A stretch of 9,288 nt of DNA from DATAFT01 sp035544635 (GTDB taxonomy: Bacteria > Acidobacteriota > Thermoanaerobaculia > Multivoradales > Multivoraceae). Shown here one piece after another: positions 1 to 6,779 of this stretch; positions within the stretch are counted from its first letter, which is position 1, and every line of letters begins with the position of its first letter. The stretch spans positions 1 to 9,288 of the forward strand of contig DATKDQ010000084.1 in the NCBI GenBank assembly GCA_035544635.1, read 5' to 3'. The position numbers were made by a program, and so were the translations under genes. Below the pieces are notes generated by a model. That model was not told the DNA's origin. It saw only the letters and a program-made list of their open reading frames with translations, and ran no database searches.

Positions 1-149
1 ACGGCTTCGGTGTCGATCCCCCGCTTCTCGACCAGGAGGAACGTGTGCTCGCCCTCCCCGCCGGGGGGATAGAGGGGGATCTCCTCCACCTCGAAGTCGT
101 CGAGCTGGCAACGGATTCGCGGCACCTGAGCGGACACCTGAACGGACAC
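1..149 (-). CDS. truD: tRNA pseudouridine synthase D (TruD family), N-terminal fragment
   Basis: Reading the minus strand, the window opens with the first 40-50 codons of a gene that continues past the left edge. The translation contains DDFEVEEIPLYPP followed by GEGEHTFLLVEKRG. This matches the conserved TruD N-terminus (DFxVxEIPL, then GEGEH and a K-R-G motif). TruD makes pseudouridine 13 in some tRNAs; the catalytic Asp lies further on and is not in the window. Three in-frame GTG codons, at 149, 137 and 125, could be the start. The one at 125 gives MPRIRCQLDDFEVEE, the closest to usual family length; the longer versions only add repeats of VS(V/A)Q. None has a clear Shine-Dalgarno. Codon use fits a real gene. 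The family call rests on this short but distinctive stretch. Confidence 0.8.
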   Translation of the reverse strand, partial: MSVQVSAQVPRIRCQLDDFEVEEIPLYPPGGEGEHTFLLVEKRGIDTEA

Positions 150-158
150 GTGAGCGTT
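123..158. repeat. 12-bp tandem repeat, three copies, over the truD start
   Basis: Three imperfect 12-bp units follow one another: CACCTGAGCGGA (123-134), CACCTGAACGGA (135-146) and CACGTGAGCGTT (147-158). On the minus strand each unit carries a GTG in the same frame, so the repeat creates the three alternative start codons of the truD fragment. It could be slippage-generated coding sequence or an operator-like array; the sequence alone does not decide. Confidence 0.7.
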
Positions 159-188
159 GTATACCGGTGGAGCGGGAACCGTCCACCC
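158..188 (-). promoter_or_regulatory. Candidate promoter for truD
   Basis: On the minus strand there is a TATACA box (plus 158-163), five of six bases matching the -10 consensus. It is preceded by a 16-nt spacer and TGGACG, which matches four of six bases of the -35 consensus. The predicted transcript start is near 151, only a couple of bases before the outermost GTG at 149. If that GTG is used, the mRNA would be nearly leaderless, which would fit the missing Shine-Dalgarno. This is a pattern match only. Confidence 0.35.
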
Positions 189-332
189 CGACCTGCGAGG
201 CGGCGGCGCCAGGAGACCCGCCGGGCGCTCGTCCGCTCAGCTTGCCCAGGGCCTCCGTCGTCCAGGCCCCCGGGCTCCCCAGGCGGCCGGGGCAGGGCAC
301 GAAACTGAGCCGGTCCCCTTCTGGTGCACGGA

Positions 333-361
333 TTGCTAGGGGCGGCGCGGTCCGATAGGGT
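333..361 (+). promoter_or_regulatory. Candidate promoter for the ABC operon
   Basis: TTGCTA (333-338, four of six -35 bases) and TAGGGT (356-361, three of six -10 bases) are separated by exactly 17 nt. They lie about 150 nt before the first gene of the operon. Spacing is ideal but the -10 box is weak, so this is a tentative call. High-GC genomes often have degenerate boxes. Confidence 0.25.
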
Positions 362-515
362 GTGGAGCCGCCGGTCCCGAGGCGCGCGCGATCTTTCGAC
401 GGTGGGATCGCGGGTCAACGCACACGATCTACACGCAGCGACGGGCGGTCCACGCCAAACTGGCGTCGTACGCGCCGCGCTCGATGCCGACACGACGTGA
501 TAGGCGCGTTCCGAC

Positions 516-1463
516 ATGAGTGACAGAGCCCCGTCCGACGTTCTGGTGCGGGTCGAGGACCTGCGCAAGCATTACGGACCGATCCGCGCCGTGGACGGCA
601 TCTCGTTCGAGGTACGCCGCGGCGACGTGCTCGGCTTCCTGGGCCCGAACGGCGCCGGCAAGACCACGGCGATGAAGCTGGTCACCGGCTTCCTCGAGCC
701 GGACACCGGCAGTATCGAGGTGGCAGGCCTCGACGTCGCGCTCCATCCCATCGAGGCCCGTCGCCGCCTCGGCTACCTGCCCGAGAACGCGCCCGCCTAC
801 GGCGAGATGACGGTGGACGGCTTTCTGCGCTTCGTCGCCGAGGCGCGCGGAGTGGCCGGCGCGCCGGGGGCGATCGATCGCGTGGTGGACGCCACCGGGC
901 TCCGGCGCGTGCGCCACCAGACGGTCGAGACGTTGTCGAAGGGCTTCAAGCGGCGCGTCGGCCTCGCCCAGGCGATGATCCACGACCCCGAGATCCTGAT
1001 CCTCGACGAGCCCACCGACGGCCTCGACCCCAACCAGAAGGTCCTGATCCAGGACCTGATCGCCAACCTGTCGCAGGACCGCTGCGTGATCCTCTCGACC
1101 CACATCCTCGACGAGGTCGAGAAGGTGTGCAATCGCGCGATCATCCTGTCGCAGGGCCGCATCCTGGTCGATTCGACGCCGGCCGACCTGGTCGCCCAGG
1201 CGCCCGGTCACCACGCCGTGCGCGTCATCCTGGTGAACGCGGCCGATGTCGAGCCACTGCGCGAGCGGCTGCTGGCTCAGCCCTGGTGCCGTGACGTCGA
1301 GGCGCCGGCGGAGCGCACGCTCGAGATCCACCCGACGGCGGGCGCCAACGCGCTGATCGAGCTGCCGGCGTGCCTGGCCGGCATCGAGGTGGCCGGCCTC
1401 CACCAGCGCGAGGGGCGCCTCGACGACGTCTTCCGCGCCGTGACCAAGGGGGTGGCCGCGTGA
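516..1463 (+). CDS. ABC transporter ATP-binding protein (GldA-like, ABC-2 type)
   Basis: A 315-residue cytoplasmic ATPase that would power the permease encoded next. Visible motifs in order: aromatic A-loop Tyr20; Walker A GPNGAGKTT (43-51); Q-loop region LGYLPENAP (85-93), with Glu at the usual Gln position; signature LSKGFKRRV (140-148) in place of LSGGQ; Walker B ILILDEP (160-166) with catalytic Glu165; D-loop GLD (169-171); H-loop His196 in STHILDE. The YLPE and LSKGF forms are typical of the CcmA/GldA-like subgroup of ABC-2 ATPases. The C-terminal 100 residues form an accessory domain. In-frame TGA and TAG lie just upstream, so ATG 516 is the first possible ATG. It has no good Shine-Dalgarno. 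The stop overlaps the next start (GTGA), indicating translational coupling. Substrate unknown. Confidence 0.93.
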   Translation: MSDRAPSDVLVRVEDLRKHYGPIRAVDGISFEVRRGDVLGFLGPNGAGKTTAMKLVTGFLEPDTGSIEVAGLDVALHPIEARRRLGYLPENAPAYGEMTVDGFLRFVAEARGVAGAPGAIDRVVDATGLRRVRHQTVETLSKGFKRRVGLAQAMIHDPEILILDEPTDGLDPNQKVLIQDLIANLSQDRCVILSTHILDEVEKVCNRAIILSQGRILVDSTPADLVAQAPGHHAVRVILVNAADVEPLRERLLAQPWCRDVEAPAERTLEIHPTAGANALIELPACLAGIEVAGLHQREGRLDDVFRAVTKGVAA

Positions 1464-2209
1464 GCCGCTTCACCGGGCTTTCGGCCGTCTACCGCCGCGA
1501 GTTCAAGAGCTACTTCGTGTCGCCGCTGGGCTACGTCTTCGTCGTCATCTTCCTGCTCGCGAGCGGGTTCCTCACCGTATCGCGCGACTTCGGGCGCTTC
1601 CTCGAGATCCGTCAGGCGAACCTCGACGCGTTCTTCCTCTACATCCCGTGGATCTTCGTCGTCCTGGTGCCCGCCGTCGCCATGAGGCTGTGGGCCGAGG
1701 AGCGCAAGACCGGCACCGTCGAGCTCCTGCTGACCCTGCCGGTGAGCCTCGAGGGAGCCTACGTCGGCAAGTTCCTCGCCGGCTGGGGCTTCCTCGGCTT
1801 CTCCCTGCTCATGACCTGGCCGGTGGTGCTCCAGGTGGCGCGCCTGGGCGACCCCGACTGGGGCGTCATCCTCACCGGCTATGCCGGCTGTCTCTTGTGC
1901 GCGGGGGCGTTCCTGTCGGTCGGCATGTTGTTCTCGGCACTGAGCAAGAACCAGGTGGTCGCGTTCATCCTGGGAGCCGCGGCGTCGATCGCGTTCCTGC
2001 TGCTCGGGCTGCCGCAGACGCTCGACGTCGCCGGCCGCCTCCTCGGCGGATGGGTCGAGCAGGTGCTGCGCAGCCTGAGCCTGGTCGACCACTTCGAGAC
2101 GCTCACCCGCGGCCTGGTCGAGCTGGGGACGCTGTTCTTCTTCGCCGCGTTCACGGTGGGGTGGCTGGTCTGCGGCATGCTCGCTCTCCAGGAGACCAAG
2201 GCGCGGTAG
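1460..2209 (+). CDS. ABC-2 type permease (GldF-like)
   Basis: A 249-residue inner-membrane protein, the channel partner of the preceding ATPase. I chose the GTG at 1460, which overlaps the ATPase stop and has a G-rich ribosome site (AGGGGG) just upstream. It gives MSRFTGLSAVYRREFKSYF, a normal family N-terminus; the in-frame ATG at 1370 would add 30 unnatural Arg/Pro-rich residues. About six membrane segments are visible, near 23-40, 58-75, 105-128, 133-157, 164-183 and 222-243. After the second comes MRLWAEERKTGTVELLLTLP (75-94). This is the cytoplasmic coupling-helix motif of GldF and NosY-type ABC-2 permeases. GldF is known from gliding Bacteroidetes, but homologues are widespread in non-gliding bacteria, so motility should not be assumed. 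Confidence 0.9.
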   Translation: MSRFTGLSAVYRREFKSYFVSPLGYVFVVIFLLASGFLTVSRDFGRFLEIRQANLDAFFLYIPWIFVVLVPAVAMRLWAEERKTGTVELLLTLPVSLEGAYVGKFLAGWGFLGFSLLMTWPVVLQVARLGDPDWGVILTGYAGCLLCAGAFLSVGMLFSALSKNQVVAFILGAAASIAFLLLGLPQTLDVAGRLLGGWVEQVLRSLSLVDHFETLTRGLVELGTLFFFAAFTVGWLVCGMLALQETKAR

Positions 2210-2235
2210 CGAGGGGACGGCGAAGGAAGAATCCC

Positions 2236-2257
2236 GGTCCCCGCCGGTTCGGGGGCC
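2236..2257 (+). other. Intercistronic hairpin before the gldG-like gene
   Basis: In the 66-nt gap between permease and GldG-like gene, GGTCCCCG (2236-2243) pairs with CGGGGGCC (2250-2257). This gives an 8-bp stem with one G-U pair and a 6-nt loop. No T-tract follows, so it is not an obvious terminator. It may stabilise the upstream message or tune expression between the cistrons. Confidence 0.35.
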
Positions 2258-2275
2258 TTCCGGAGATCGAAGGCA

Positions 2276-4378
2276 ATGGGCAACAGTCGAGCTCTCACCA
2301 TCCTGCTGGTCGCGATCACGAGCATGCTCTCGATCCACGTCGTGCTCCAGCTCACGCAGGACCTGCGCGCGGACTTCACCGCCGAGGACCTCTACTCGCT
2401 CTCGCCCGGCACCGAGCGAATCCTCGAGCGGATGAACGAGGAGGGCACCGAGCCGGTCGAGATCCGGCTCTACTTCTCCGAGACCTCGGGCAAGACCCTG
2501 CCGCGATTCATCAAGGACTTCGTCACCTACGAGCGCTACCTCCGCCACCTGCTCCGGGAGTACCAGCGGGCGGGCGAGGGCAAGGTGGAGGTTCGCTTCG
2601 TCGATCCGATCACCGACAGCGACGAGGAGCAGGACGCGGTCAAGGACGGCGTCGAAGGCCGGCCGATCAACCAGCACGGCGACAAGTTCTTCTTCGGTCT
2701 GGTGGTCGAGACCCGCACCGGATCGAAGGAGGCCATCCCGTTCCTGTGGCCCAACGAGCAGGAGTCGATCGAGTACGAGATCACCAAGCGGATCTCCTCG
2801 CTGCTCTGGCCCGCCTCGAAGAGGATCGGCGTGCTGTCGAGCCTCGAGGTCTTCGGCGGCGGAGACGACCCCTACATGGCGCAGATGCTGGCGGCGCAGG
2901 GACGCACGCCGGCGCAGAAGTGGATCTCGATCCAGCTCCTCGAGGAGTACTACCGAGTGTCGCGGATCTCTCCCGACACCGATCAGATCTCGCACGACGA
3001 CTACGATCTGGTCCTCGTCATCCATCCCAAGAACCTCTCGCAGAAGACGCTGTGGGCGCTCGACGAGTGGGCGGTCACCGGCGGCAAGACGATTGTCTTC
3101 GTCGACCCCTATTCGATCGCCGATCAGCCGCCGCAGAACCCGCAGCAGCCCTGGATGGCGCTGCAGTACGAGCCGGCCTCGGAGCTCGATCCCCTGCTCG
3201 CCGCGTGGGGCCTCGAGATGCCGCCGCAGACGTTCGCGGCCGACCTGGGTCTCGCGGTGAAGCGGCCGACGGTGCGCGGCGGCGCCGCGGAGTCGGTCCT
3301 GGTCGATCTGCAGGTGACCGAGACGACGCGCGAGGCGGTGATCGGGGAGCATCCCGCGCTCAAGGGCATCGACAACGTCAGGTTCTTCCTCGCCGGCGTT
3401 TTGCGCGAGCGCGAGGGGGGCGCCGCGGCGCCGGAGGAAGGGCGGTCCGGCGGCGCGGATCCGGCCGTCGGCGCGGATCCCGCGGGCACGGAGAGCGACG
3501 GCGTGCGACGCCTCCCGCTCATCACCACCACCGCCACCGGCTCGACCATCGAGATCTACCCCGGCTTCGGCGGCGAGGGCTCGGAGCTCTACTACACCGA
3601 CCTCAACAATGCCGCCAAGATCCGCGACCGCTACCGGCCGGGCGAGGCACCGGTCGTTCTCGCCTGGCAGATCACCGGCCGCCTGCCGTCGGCCTTTCCG
3701 CAGGGGATCGAGCTGCCGTCGACCGCTCCGCCGCAGCCCGCCGGACTGCCGCCCGGGATCGAGCTGCCGCCGCCCGAGGGCACCGAGATGGTCCGCAAGG
3801 AGCCGGTGCCCGAGGACCGCCGCGCCGAGGGGACGGTGGTCGTCTTCTCCGACGTCGATCTGATCTCGGACCCGCTCGCCTTCCAGCGCAACATCCTCGG
3901 CATCGTCACCGCCTCGAACGACAACCACCGGGTGCTGCTCAACTCGGTCGACCATCTGCTCGGAGCGCAGGAGCTGATGCAGGTGCGGACCGCCCGCAAG
4001 CTCGATCGCCCGTTCACCCGCTTCGACCAGATCGAGGCCGAGGCCGAGCAGCGGACGCTCGAGCGCGAGCGCGACATCCGCGAGCAGATCGAGGGTTTCC
4101 AGCAGGAGCTCCAGGCCAAGCAGCGCGAGATCACCGAGCGCAATGCCGCGCTCTTGCAACGCAGGCTGCAGCAGGACGTCGACAGCCTCAACGAGCGCAT
4201 CCAGCAGGGCAACGCCGAGCTGCGCGAGATCCGCCTGGAGCGGCGCGCCACCCTCGAGGGCCAGGAACAGGCGGTCCGGCGGTCGGTACTGGGCTGGATG
4301 CCGGCACTGGTCCTGGTCCTGGGGCTCGGCGTGTTCGTGCGCCGCAAGCGCATGGAGATCGAGGCCAGGAGGAGCTGA
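2276..4378 (+). CDS. GldG-like ABC transporter auxiliary protein
   Basis: A 700-residue membrane-anchored protein of the GldG / ABC_transp_aux type. An N-terminal membrane helix (about 7-24) is followed by FTAEDLYSLSPGTERIL, the usual family opening, then a large extracytoplasmic region. Landmarks are DYDLVLVIHP (242-251), VFVDPYS (275-281) and VVVFSDVDLISD (about 521-532), strands of the flavodoxin-like core. Residues about 377-405 are a Gly/Ala/Asp-rich insert. Residues 473-500 carry two GIELP copies 17 residues apart in a Pro-rich linker. A charged coiled coil (about 582-669) leads into a C-terminal membrane helix (about 671-688) and a basic tail. Family members sit beside ABC ATPase and permease genes, as here; the molecular role is unproven. 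ATG 2276 has only a poorly placed purine tract (GGAG about 10 nt away, GAAGG nearly touching). Confidence 0.88.
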   Translation: MGNSRALTILLVAITSMLSIHVVLQLTQDLRADFTAEDLYSLSPGTERILERMNEEGTEPVEIRLYFSETSGKTLPRFIKDFVTYERYLRHLLREYQRAGEGKVEVRFVDPITDSDEEQDAVKDGVEGRPINQHGDKFFFGLVVETRTGSKEAIPFLWPNEQESIEYEITKRISSLLWPASKRIGVLSSLEVFGGGDDPYMAQMLAAQGRTPAQKWISIQLLEEYYRVSRISPDTDQISHDDYDLVLVIHPKNLSQKTLWALDEWAVTGGKTIVFVDPYSIADQPPQNPQQPWMALQYEPASELDPLLAAWGLEMPPQTFAADLGLAVKRPTVRGGAAESVLVDLQVTETTREAVIGEHPALKGIDNVRFFLAGVLREREGGAAAPEEGRSGGADPAVGADPAGTESDGVRRLPLITTTATGSTIEIYPGFGGEGSELYYTDLNNAAKIRDRYRPGEAPVVLAWQITGRLPSAFPQGIELPSTAPPQPAGLPPGIELPPPEGTEMVRKEPVPEDRRAEGTVVVFSDVDLISDPLAFQRNILGIVTASNDNHRVLLNSVDHLLGAQELMQVRTARKLDRPFTRFDQIEAEAEQRTLERERDIREQIEGFQQELQAKQREITERNAALLQRRLQQDVDSLNERIQQGNAELREIRLERRATLEGQEQAVRRSVLGWMPALVLVLGLGVFVRRKRMEIEARRS
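4367..4374 (+). promoter_or_regulatory. Strong ribosome binding site for the DUF4340 gene
   Basis: AGGAGGAG lies inside the last codons of the gldG-like gene, with 8 nt between AGGAGG and the GTG at 4381. This is the best Shine-Dalgarno in the operon. It fixes the start of the next gene and implies that terminating and initiating ribosomes meet there. Confidence 0.8.
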
Positions 4379-4380
4379 GC

Positions 4381-5412
4381 GTGAGCACCAACCTCAAGCT
4401 GGCGATCGCCGCCGTGCTCCTCCTCGCCGTGTCGGTGTGGGTTTGGGCCGACAGCCTGTCGCGAGGCGACCGCTTCCAGCGCGGCCGCAAGCTCCTCCCC
4501 AACCTGGCCCTCGACGAGGTCTCGACCATCGTCATCACCGAGGGCGGCGAGACCACGACGCTCAGGCGCGGCGCGGACGGGTTCACGGTCGCCGAGGTCC
4601 ACGACTACCCGGCCAAGAACGAGACGGTGAACCGCTTCCTGCGCGATCTGCTCGACGTCGGCCTAGAGAAGGAGGTGGGCACCGGCGCGGACCTCGCGCG
4701 CGAGCTCGAGCTCGAGCCGCCCACCGACACCACCATCGACGTCACGCTGCGCAACGCCGCCGGCCAGGACATGGTGCGGCTGCGCCTGGGCAAGACCTTC
4801 ACCGACGGCGCCGGACGCTACCTCCAACGTCTCGACCGGGAGAACGCGCCGATCTATCTCACCTCGGCGGGCGTCTTCCTCTCGACCACGGCCGACGAGT
4901 TCCTCGACAAGGAGATCGTCGACGAGCCGCCGAGCAAGGTGGTCCGCGTCGAGGGAGTGGACTTCGTGCTGGCCGCCGCCGAGGAGGGGGCCACGCCGAG
5001 CCTGACCCGCGTCCCCGCGGGCAAGAAGGAGAAGACCAGTGAAACCGCGCGGCTCCGCTCGCTGCTCGACCGGCTCACCTTCGACCGGGTCTACCTGGCC
5101 GACGATCCCGAGGTGCGCGACCTCGCCTTCGAGCGCCGGCTCCGCGTGTTCCTCGACGACGAGACCAGCTACACGCTGTCGGCGGCGTCGCGCGACGACC
5201 GCAGCTTCCTCGAGATCCGCGGCGACCATGCGATCGGCCAGGTGATGATCACGCTCGAGACGCCCGAGGACGAGCTGCGCGAGAAGGCCGCCCAGCTCAC
5301 TCGCGCCGAGCAGATCGGCCAGTTCAACGAGTTCCACTCCTCGTGGGTCTACGAGATCCCGCGCGCCACCGCCGACAAGCTCGCGCTCACCGAGCGCGAC
5401 CTGGTGGAGTGA
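4381..5412 (+). CDS. DUF4340 domain protein, membrane-anchored
   Basis: A 343-residue protein starting at GTG 4381, two nucleotides after the GldG-like stop. The same frame stays open far upstream, but the strong ribosome site and family length support this start. The N-terminus STNLKLAIAAVLLLAVSVWVW is one membrane helix (about 6-22). The rest is soluble and presumably extracytoplasmic. The body has the DUF4340 pattern: an early strand region ending in TIVITEGGETTTLRRGADG, a segment on exit and linkage (AKNETVNRFLRDLLDV), and a paired-strand repeat later (DRVYLADDPEVRDLAFERR). There are no catalytic motifs. DUF4340 genes commonly follow GldG-like genes in ABC-2 operons, so it is probably an accessory part of the same envelope complex; its biochemical role is unknown. 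Confidence 0.82.
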   Translation: MSTNLKLAIAAVLLLAVSVWVWADSLSRGDRFQRGRKLLPNLALDEVSTIVITEGGETTTLRRGADGFTVAEVHDYPAKNETVNRFLRDLLDVGLEKEVGTGADLARELELEPPTDTTIDVTLRNAAGQDMVRLRLGKTFTDGAGRYLQRLDRENAPIYLTSAGVFLSTTADEFLDKEIVDEPPSKVVRVEGVDFVLAAAEEGATPSLTRVPAGKKEKTSETARLRSLLDRLTFDRVYLADDPEVRDLAFERRLRVFLDDETSYTLSAASRDDRSFLEIRGDHAIGQVMITLETPEDELREKAAQLTRAEQIGQFNEFHSSWVYEIPRATADKLALTERDLVE

Positions 5413-5432
5413 AGCCGGGCGCGCCGTCGATG

Positions 5433-5438
5433 TAGCAT
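5433..5438 (+). promoter_or_regulatory. Possible -10 box directly before the DUF4159 gene
   Basis: TAGCAT, preceded by TG, matches four of six -10 bases and ends 6 nt before GTG 5445. A transcript from it would begin at or next to the start codon, that is, be leaderless. There is no convincing -35 box at 16-18 nt. Reading through from the DUF4340 gene, 32 nt upstream, is equally possible. Confidence 0.22.
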
Positions 5439-5444
5439 GTCTCT

Positions 5445-6284
5445 GTGGCCCGGGGATCGAAGCTCCTAGCCGTACCCGTCCTCTCCGCTCTGCTGGCGGT
5501 CCTGTGCGCGGCGCCGGCGGTGGCGCAGTGGAGAGACGGCTGGTACCGGCGGCCGCCGCGCTTCGCGACGCCGCAGGACCTCGAGCGCAGCGCCTTCACG
5601 TTCTGCCGCCTCTACTACACCCAGGTGCGGAACGAGCCGCTGGGCCATGGCTGGAACACCGACTACCCGAACTCCGACATCAACTTCATGATCCGGCTGT
5701 CGCAGCTCACCCAGGTCCACGTGAACCTGGATCGCAACGGCGAGCCCAACCACGTCGTGGTGCGGGCGACCGACGACGAGCTCTTCTCGTGCCCCTTCCT
5801 CTTCATGTCCGACGTCGGTACCGTGGGCTTCGACCAGCGCGAGGTCCGTCGTCTGCGCGACTACCTGCTGGCCGGCGGCTTTCTCTACGTCGACGACTTC
5901 TGGGGAGAGGCGGCGTGGGAGCACTGGAGCAGGGAGATCGGAAGGGTACTGCCGCCCGACGAGTACCCGATCATCGACATCCCGCTCGACCACGAGCTGT
6001 TCCGCACGCTCTACCAGATCGACGAGGTGCCGCAGATCCCGTCGATCCAGCACTGGTACTGGAGCGGCGGCACCACCTCCGAGCGCGGCTGGGAGTCCGC
6101 GGAGCCGCACTGCCGGGGCATCTTCGATCAGCACGGCCGGCTGATGGTGGTGATGACCCACAACACGGACATCGCCGATGGCTGGGAGCGCGAGGGTGAG
6201 GACGAGGAGTACTTCAAGCTCTTCTCGCTCACCAAGGCGTACCCGATGGGCATCAATATCGTCCTGTACGCGCTCACGCACTAG
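5445..6284 (+). CDS. DUF4159 domain protein, exported
   Basis: A 279-residue protein. The start GTG 5445 gives a clear signal peptide: basic residues, a hydrophobic core (about 7-23) and APAVA before Q28, the likely signal peptidase I cut. The mature part has DUF4159 hallmarks: WNTDYPNSDINF (70-81), ATDDELFSCPFLFMSD (108-123), a GG-FLYVDDFWG loop (about 144-154) and MTHNTDIADGWE (237-248). DUF4159 has a class I glutamine-amidotransferase-like fold but lacks a recognisable catalytic triad, so a structural or binding role is more likely than enzyme activity. Relatives often occur near MoxR/DUF58/von Willebrand-type gene sets; none is in this window. Here it follows the ABC/DUF4340 genes by 32 nt and may be part of that system. 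No Shine-Dalgarno precedes the start. Function unknown. Confidence 0.83.
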   Translation: MARGSKLLAVPVLSALLAVLCAAPAVAQWRDGWYRRPPRFATPQDLERSAFTFCRLYYTQVRNEPLGHGWNTDYPNSDINFMIRLSQLTQVHVNLDRNGEPNHVVVRATDDELFSCPFLFMSDVGTVGFDQREVRRLRDYLLAGGFLYVDDFWGEAAWEHWSREIGRVLPPDEYPIIDIPLDHELFRTLYQIDEVPQIPSIQHWYWSGGTTSERGWESAEPHCRGIFDQHGRLMVVMTHNTDIADGWEREGEDEEYFKLFSLTKAYPMGINIVLYALTH

Positions 6285-6338
6285 CCCGACCGACTGCCAG
6301 CGGTTCTCTTCGCTTCCACGTTCGGTTCAGCTCTTGAG

Positions 6339-6374
6339 TGCGTTCTCGGCTGCGTTCTCAGCTGTGTTCTCGGC
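6339..6374. repeat. 12-bp tandem repeat, three copies
   Basis: TGCGTTCTCGGC (6339-6350), TGCGTTCTCAGC (6351-6362) and TGTGTTCTCGGC (6363-6374) are consecutive near-identical units, with a decayed fourth unit after them. The unit length is a multiple of three; the minus strand reads as Ala-Glu-Asn repeats in a short ORF (6327-6536). That ORF runs into the repeat arm and looks accidental. Probably replication slippage in non-coding DNA. Confidence 0.7.
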
Positions 6375-6416
6375 TTGTTCCTCTTCCTTCCCTATCGCCT
6401 CCCAACATGCGTCGCG

Positions 6417-6631
6417 CGTAGGTGGCGCCGCGACGGGCTGAGCGACGCGGGGCCGCCCCTGCGAGGCACCGGCGCGCGCGATGTACACAGCGATGGAGGG
6501 TGGCGCGCGCCTGCGCTCTCGCTTCGCTCGGACCACTGCCGCTTCACCACCGCTGTACTGGCGCTCGCTCGACAGCTGCCTCTCCGGGGCGGCCCCGCAC
6601 CGCTCGGACGCCCGCCGCTCGGTGGACTGCG
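6417..6631 (+). repeat. Left arm of the inverted-repeat element
   Basis: This arm matches the reverse complement of 6780-6993. Perfect blocks are 6417-6432 (16 bp), 6503-6517 (GCGCGCGCCTGCGCT, 15 bp), 6582-6590 (CTCCGGGGC) and 6607-6620 (GACGCCCGCCGCTC, 14 bp). Identity over the outer 71-72 bp is roughly 80 percent by eye. Similarity fades at CTGCG (6627-6631). Confidence 0.8.
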
Positions 6632-6738
6632 AACCCGCTCGAGGCCGACGGAGATCGACCTCGCTTGCACTCCCTCGCGGTGCCGTAACCCCGCGCCCGC
6701 GGTGAGAGCAGGGCCGATAGCTCCCCTAGAGCGGCCGA

Positions 6739-6756
6739 ATGGCGACTTCTCGCCAT
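6739..6756. other. Perfect hairpin in the element centre
   Basis: ATGGCGA (6739-6745) and TCGCCAT (6750-6756) form a perfect 7-bp stem with a CTTC loop, within the non-repeated centre of the element. It is off the exact midpoint (about 6705). No T-tract follows on either strand, so it is not a standard terminator. Confidence 0.55.
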
Positions 6757-6779
6757 CGCAGCCTTCGGCGGCCCCTTTC

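Larger units (their letters stand above)
150..515. other. Divergent intergenic region, no credible gene
   Basis: This spacer separates the minus-strand truD start from the plus-strand ABC operon. Short ORFs here on the plus strand are Arg/Pro-rich and resemble no family. Wobble-position GC gives no consistent coding frame. Apart from the candidate promoters on both strands and a possible 11-codon upstream ORF just before the ATPase, I see only CCC/GGG-rich sequence around 240-300 with no clean hairpin followed by a T-tract. Confidence 0.6.

Noticed and set aside
45..358. Short plus-strand ORFs at the left end
   Set aside because: The minus-strand TruD match explains 1-149; the remaining peptides are low-complexity Arg/Pro-rich with no family likeness.
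1277..4159. A 960-codon minus-strand frame antisense to the ABC operon
   Set aside because: It mirrors the codon pattern of the sense genes, has no recognisable motif and crosses gene boundaries; a shadow ORF.
1648..5412. A 1254-codon open plus-strand frame spanning the permease, GldG-like and DUF4340 genes
   Set aside because: Only its last 343 codons (from GTG 4381) look like a protein. The rest is Arg/Pro/Gly-rich out-of-frame reading of the permease and GldG-like genes, a common artefact at high GC.
6285..6320. Possible terminator after the DUF4159 gene
   Set aside because: Only a 4-bp ACCG/CGGT pairing with an 8-nt loop and no proper T-tract.
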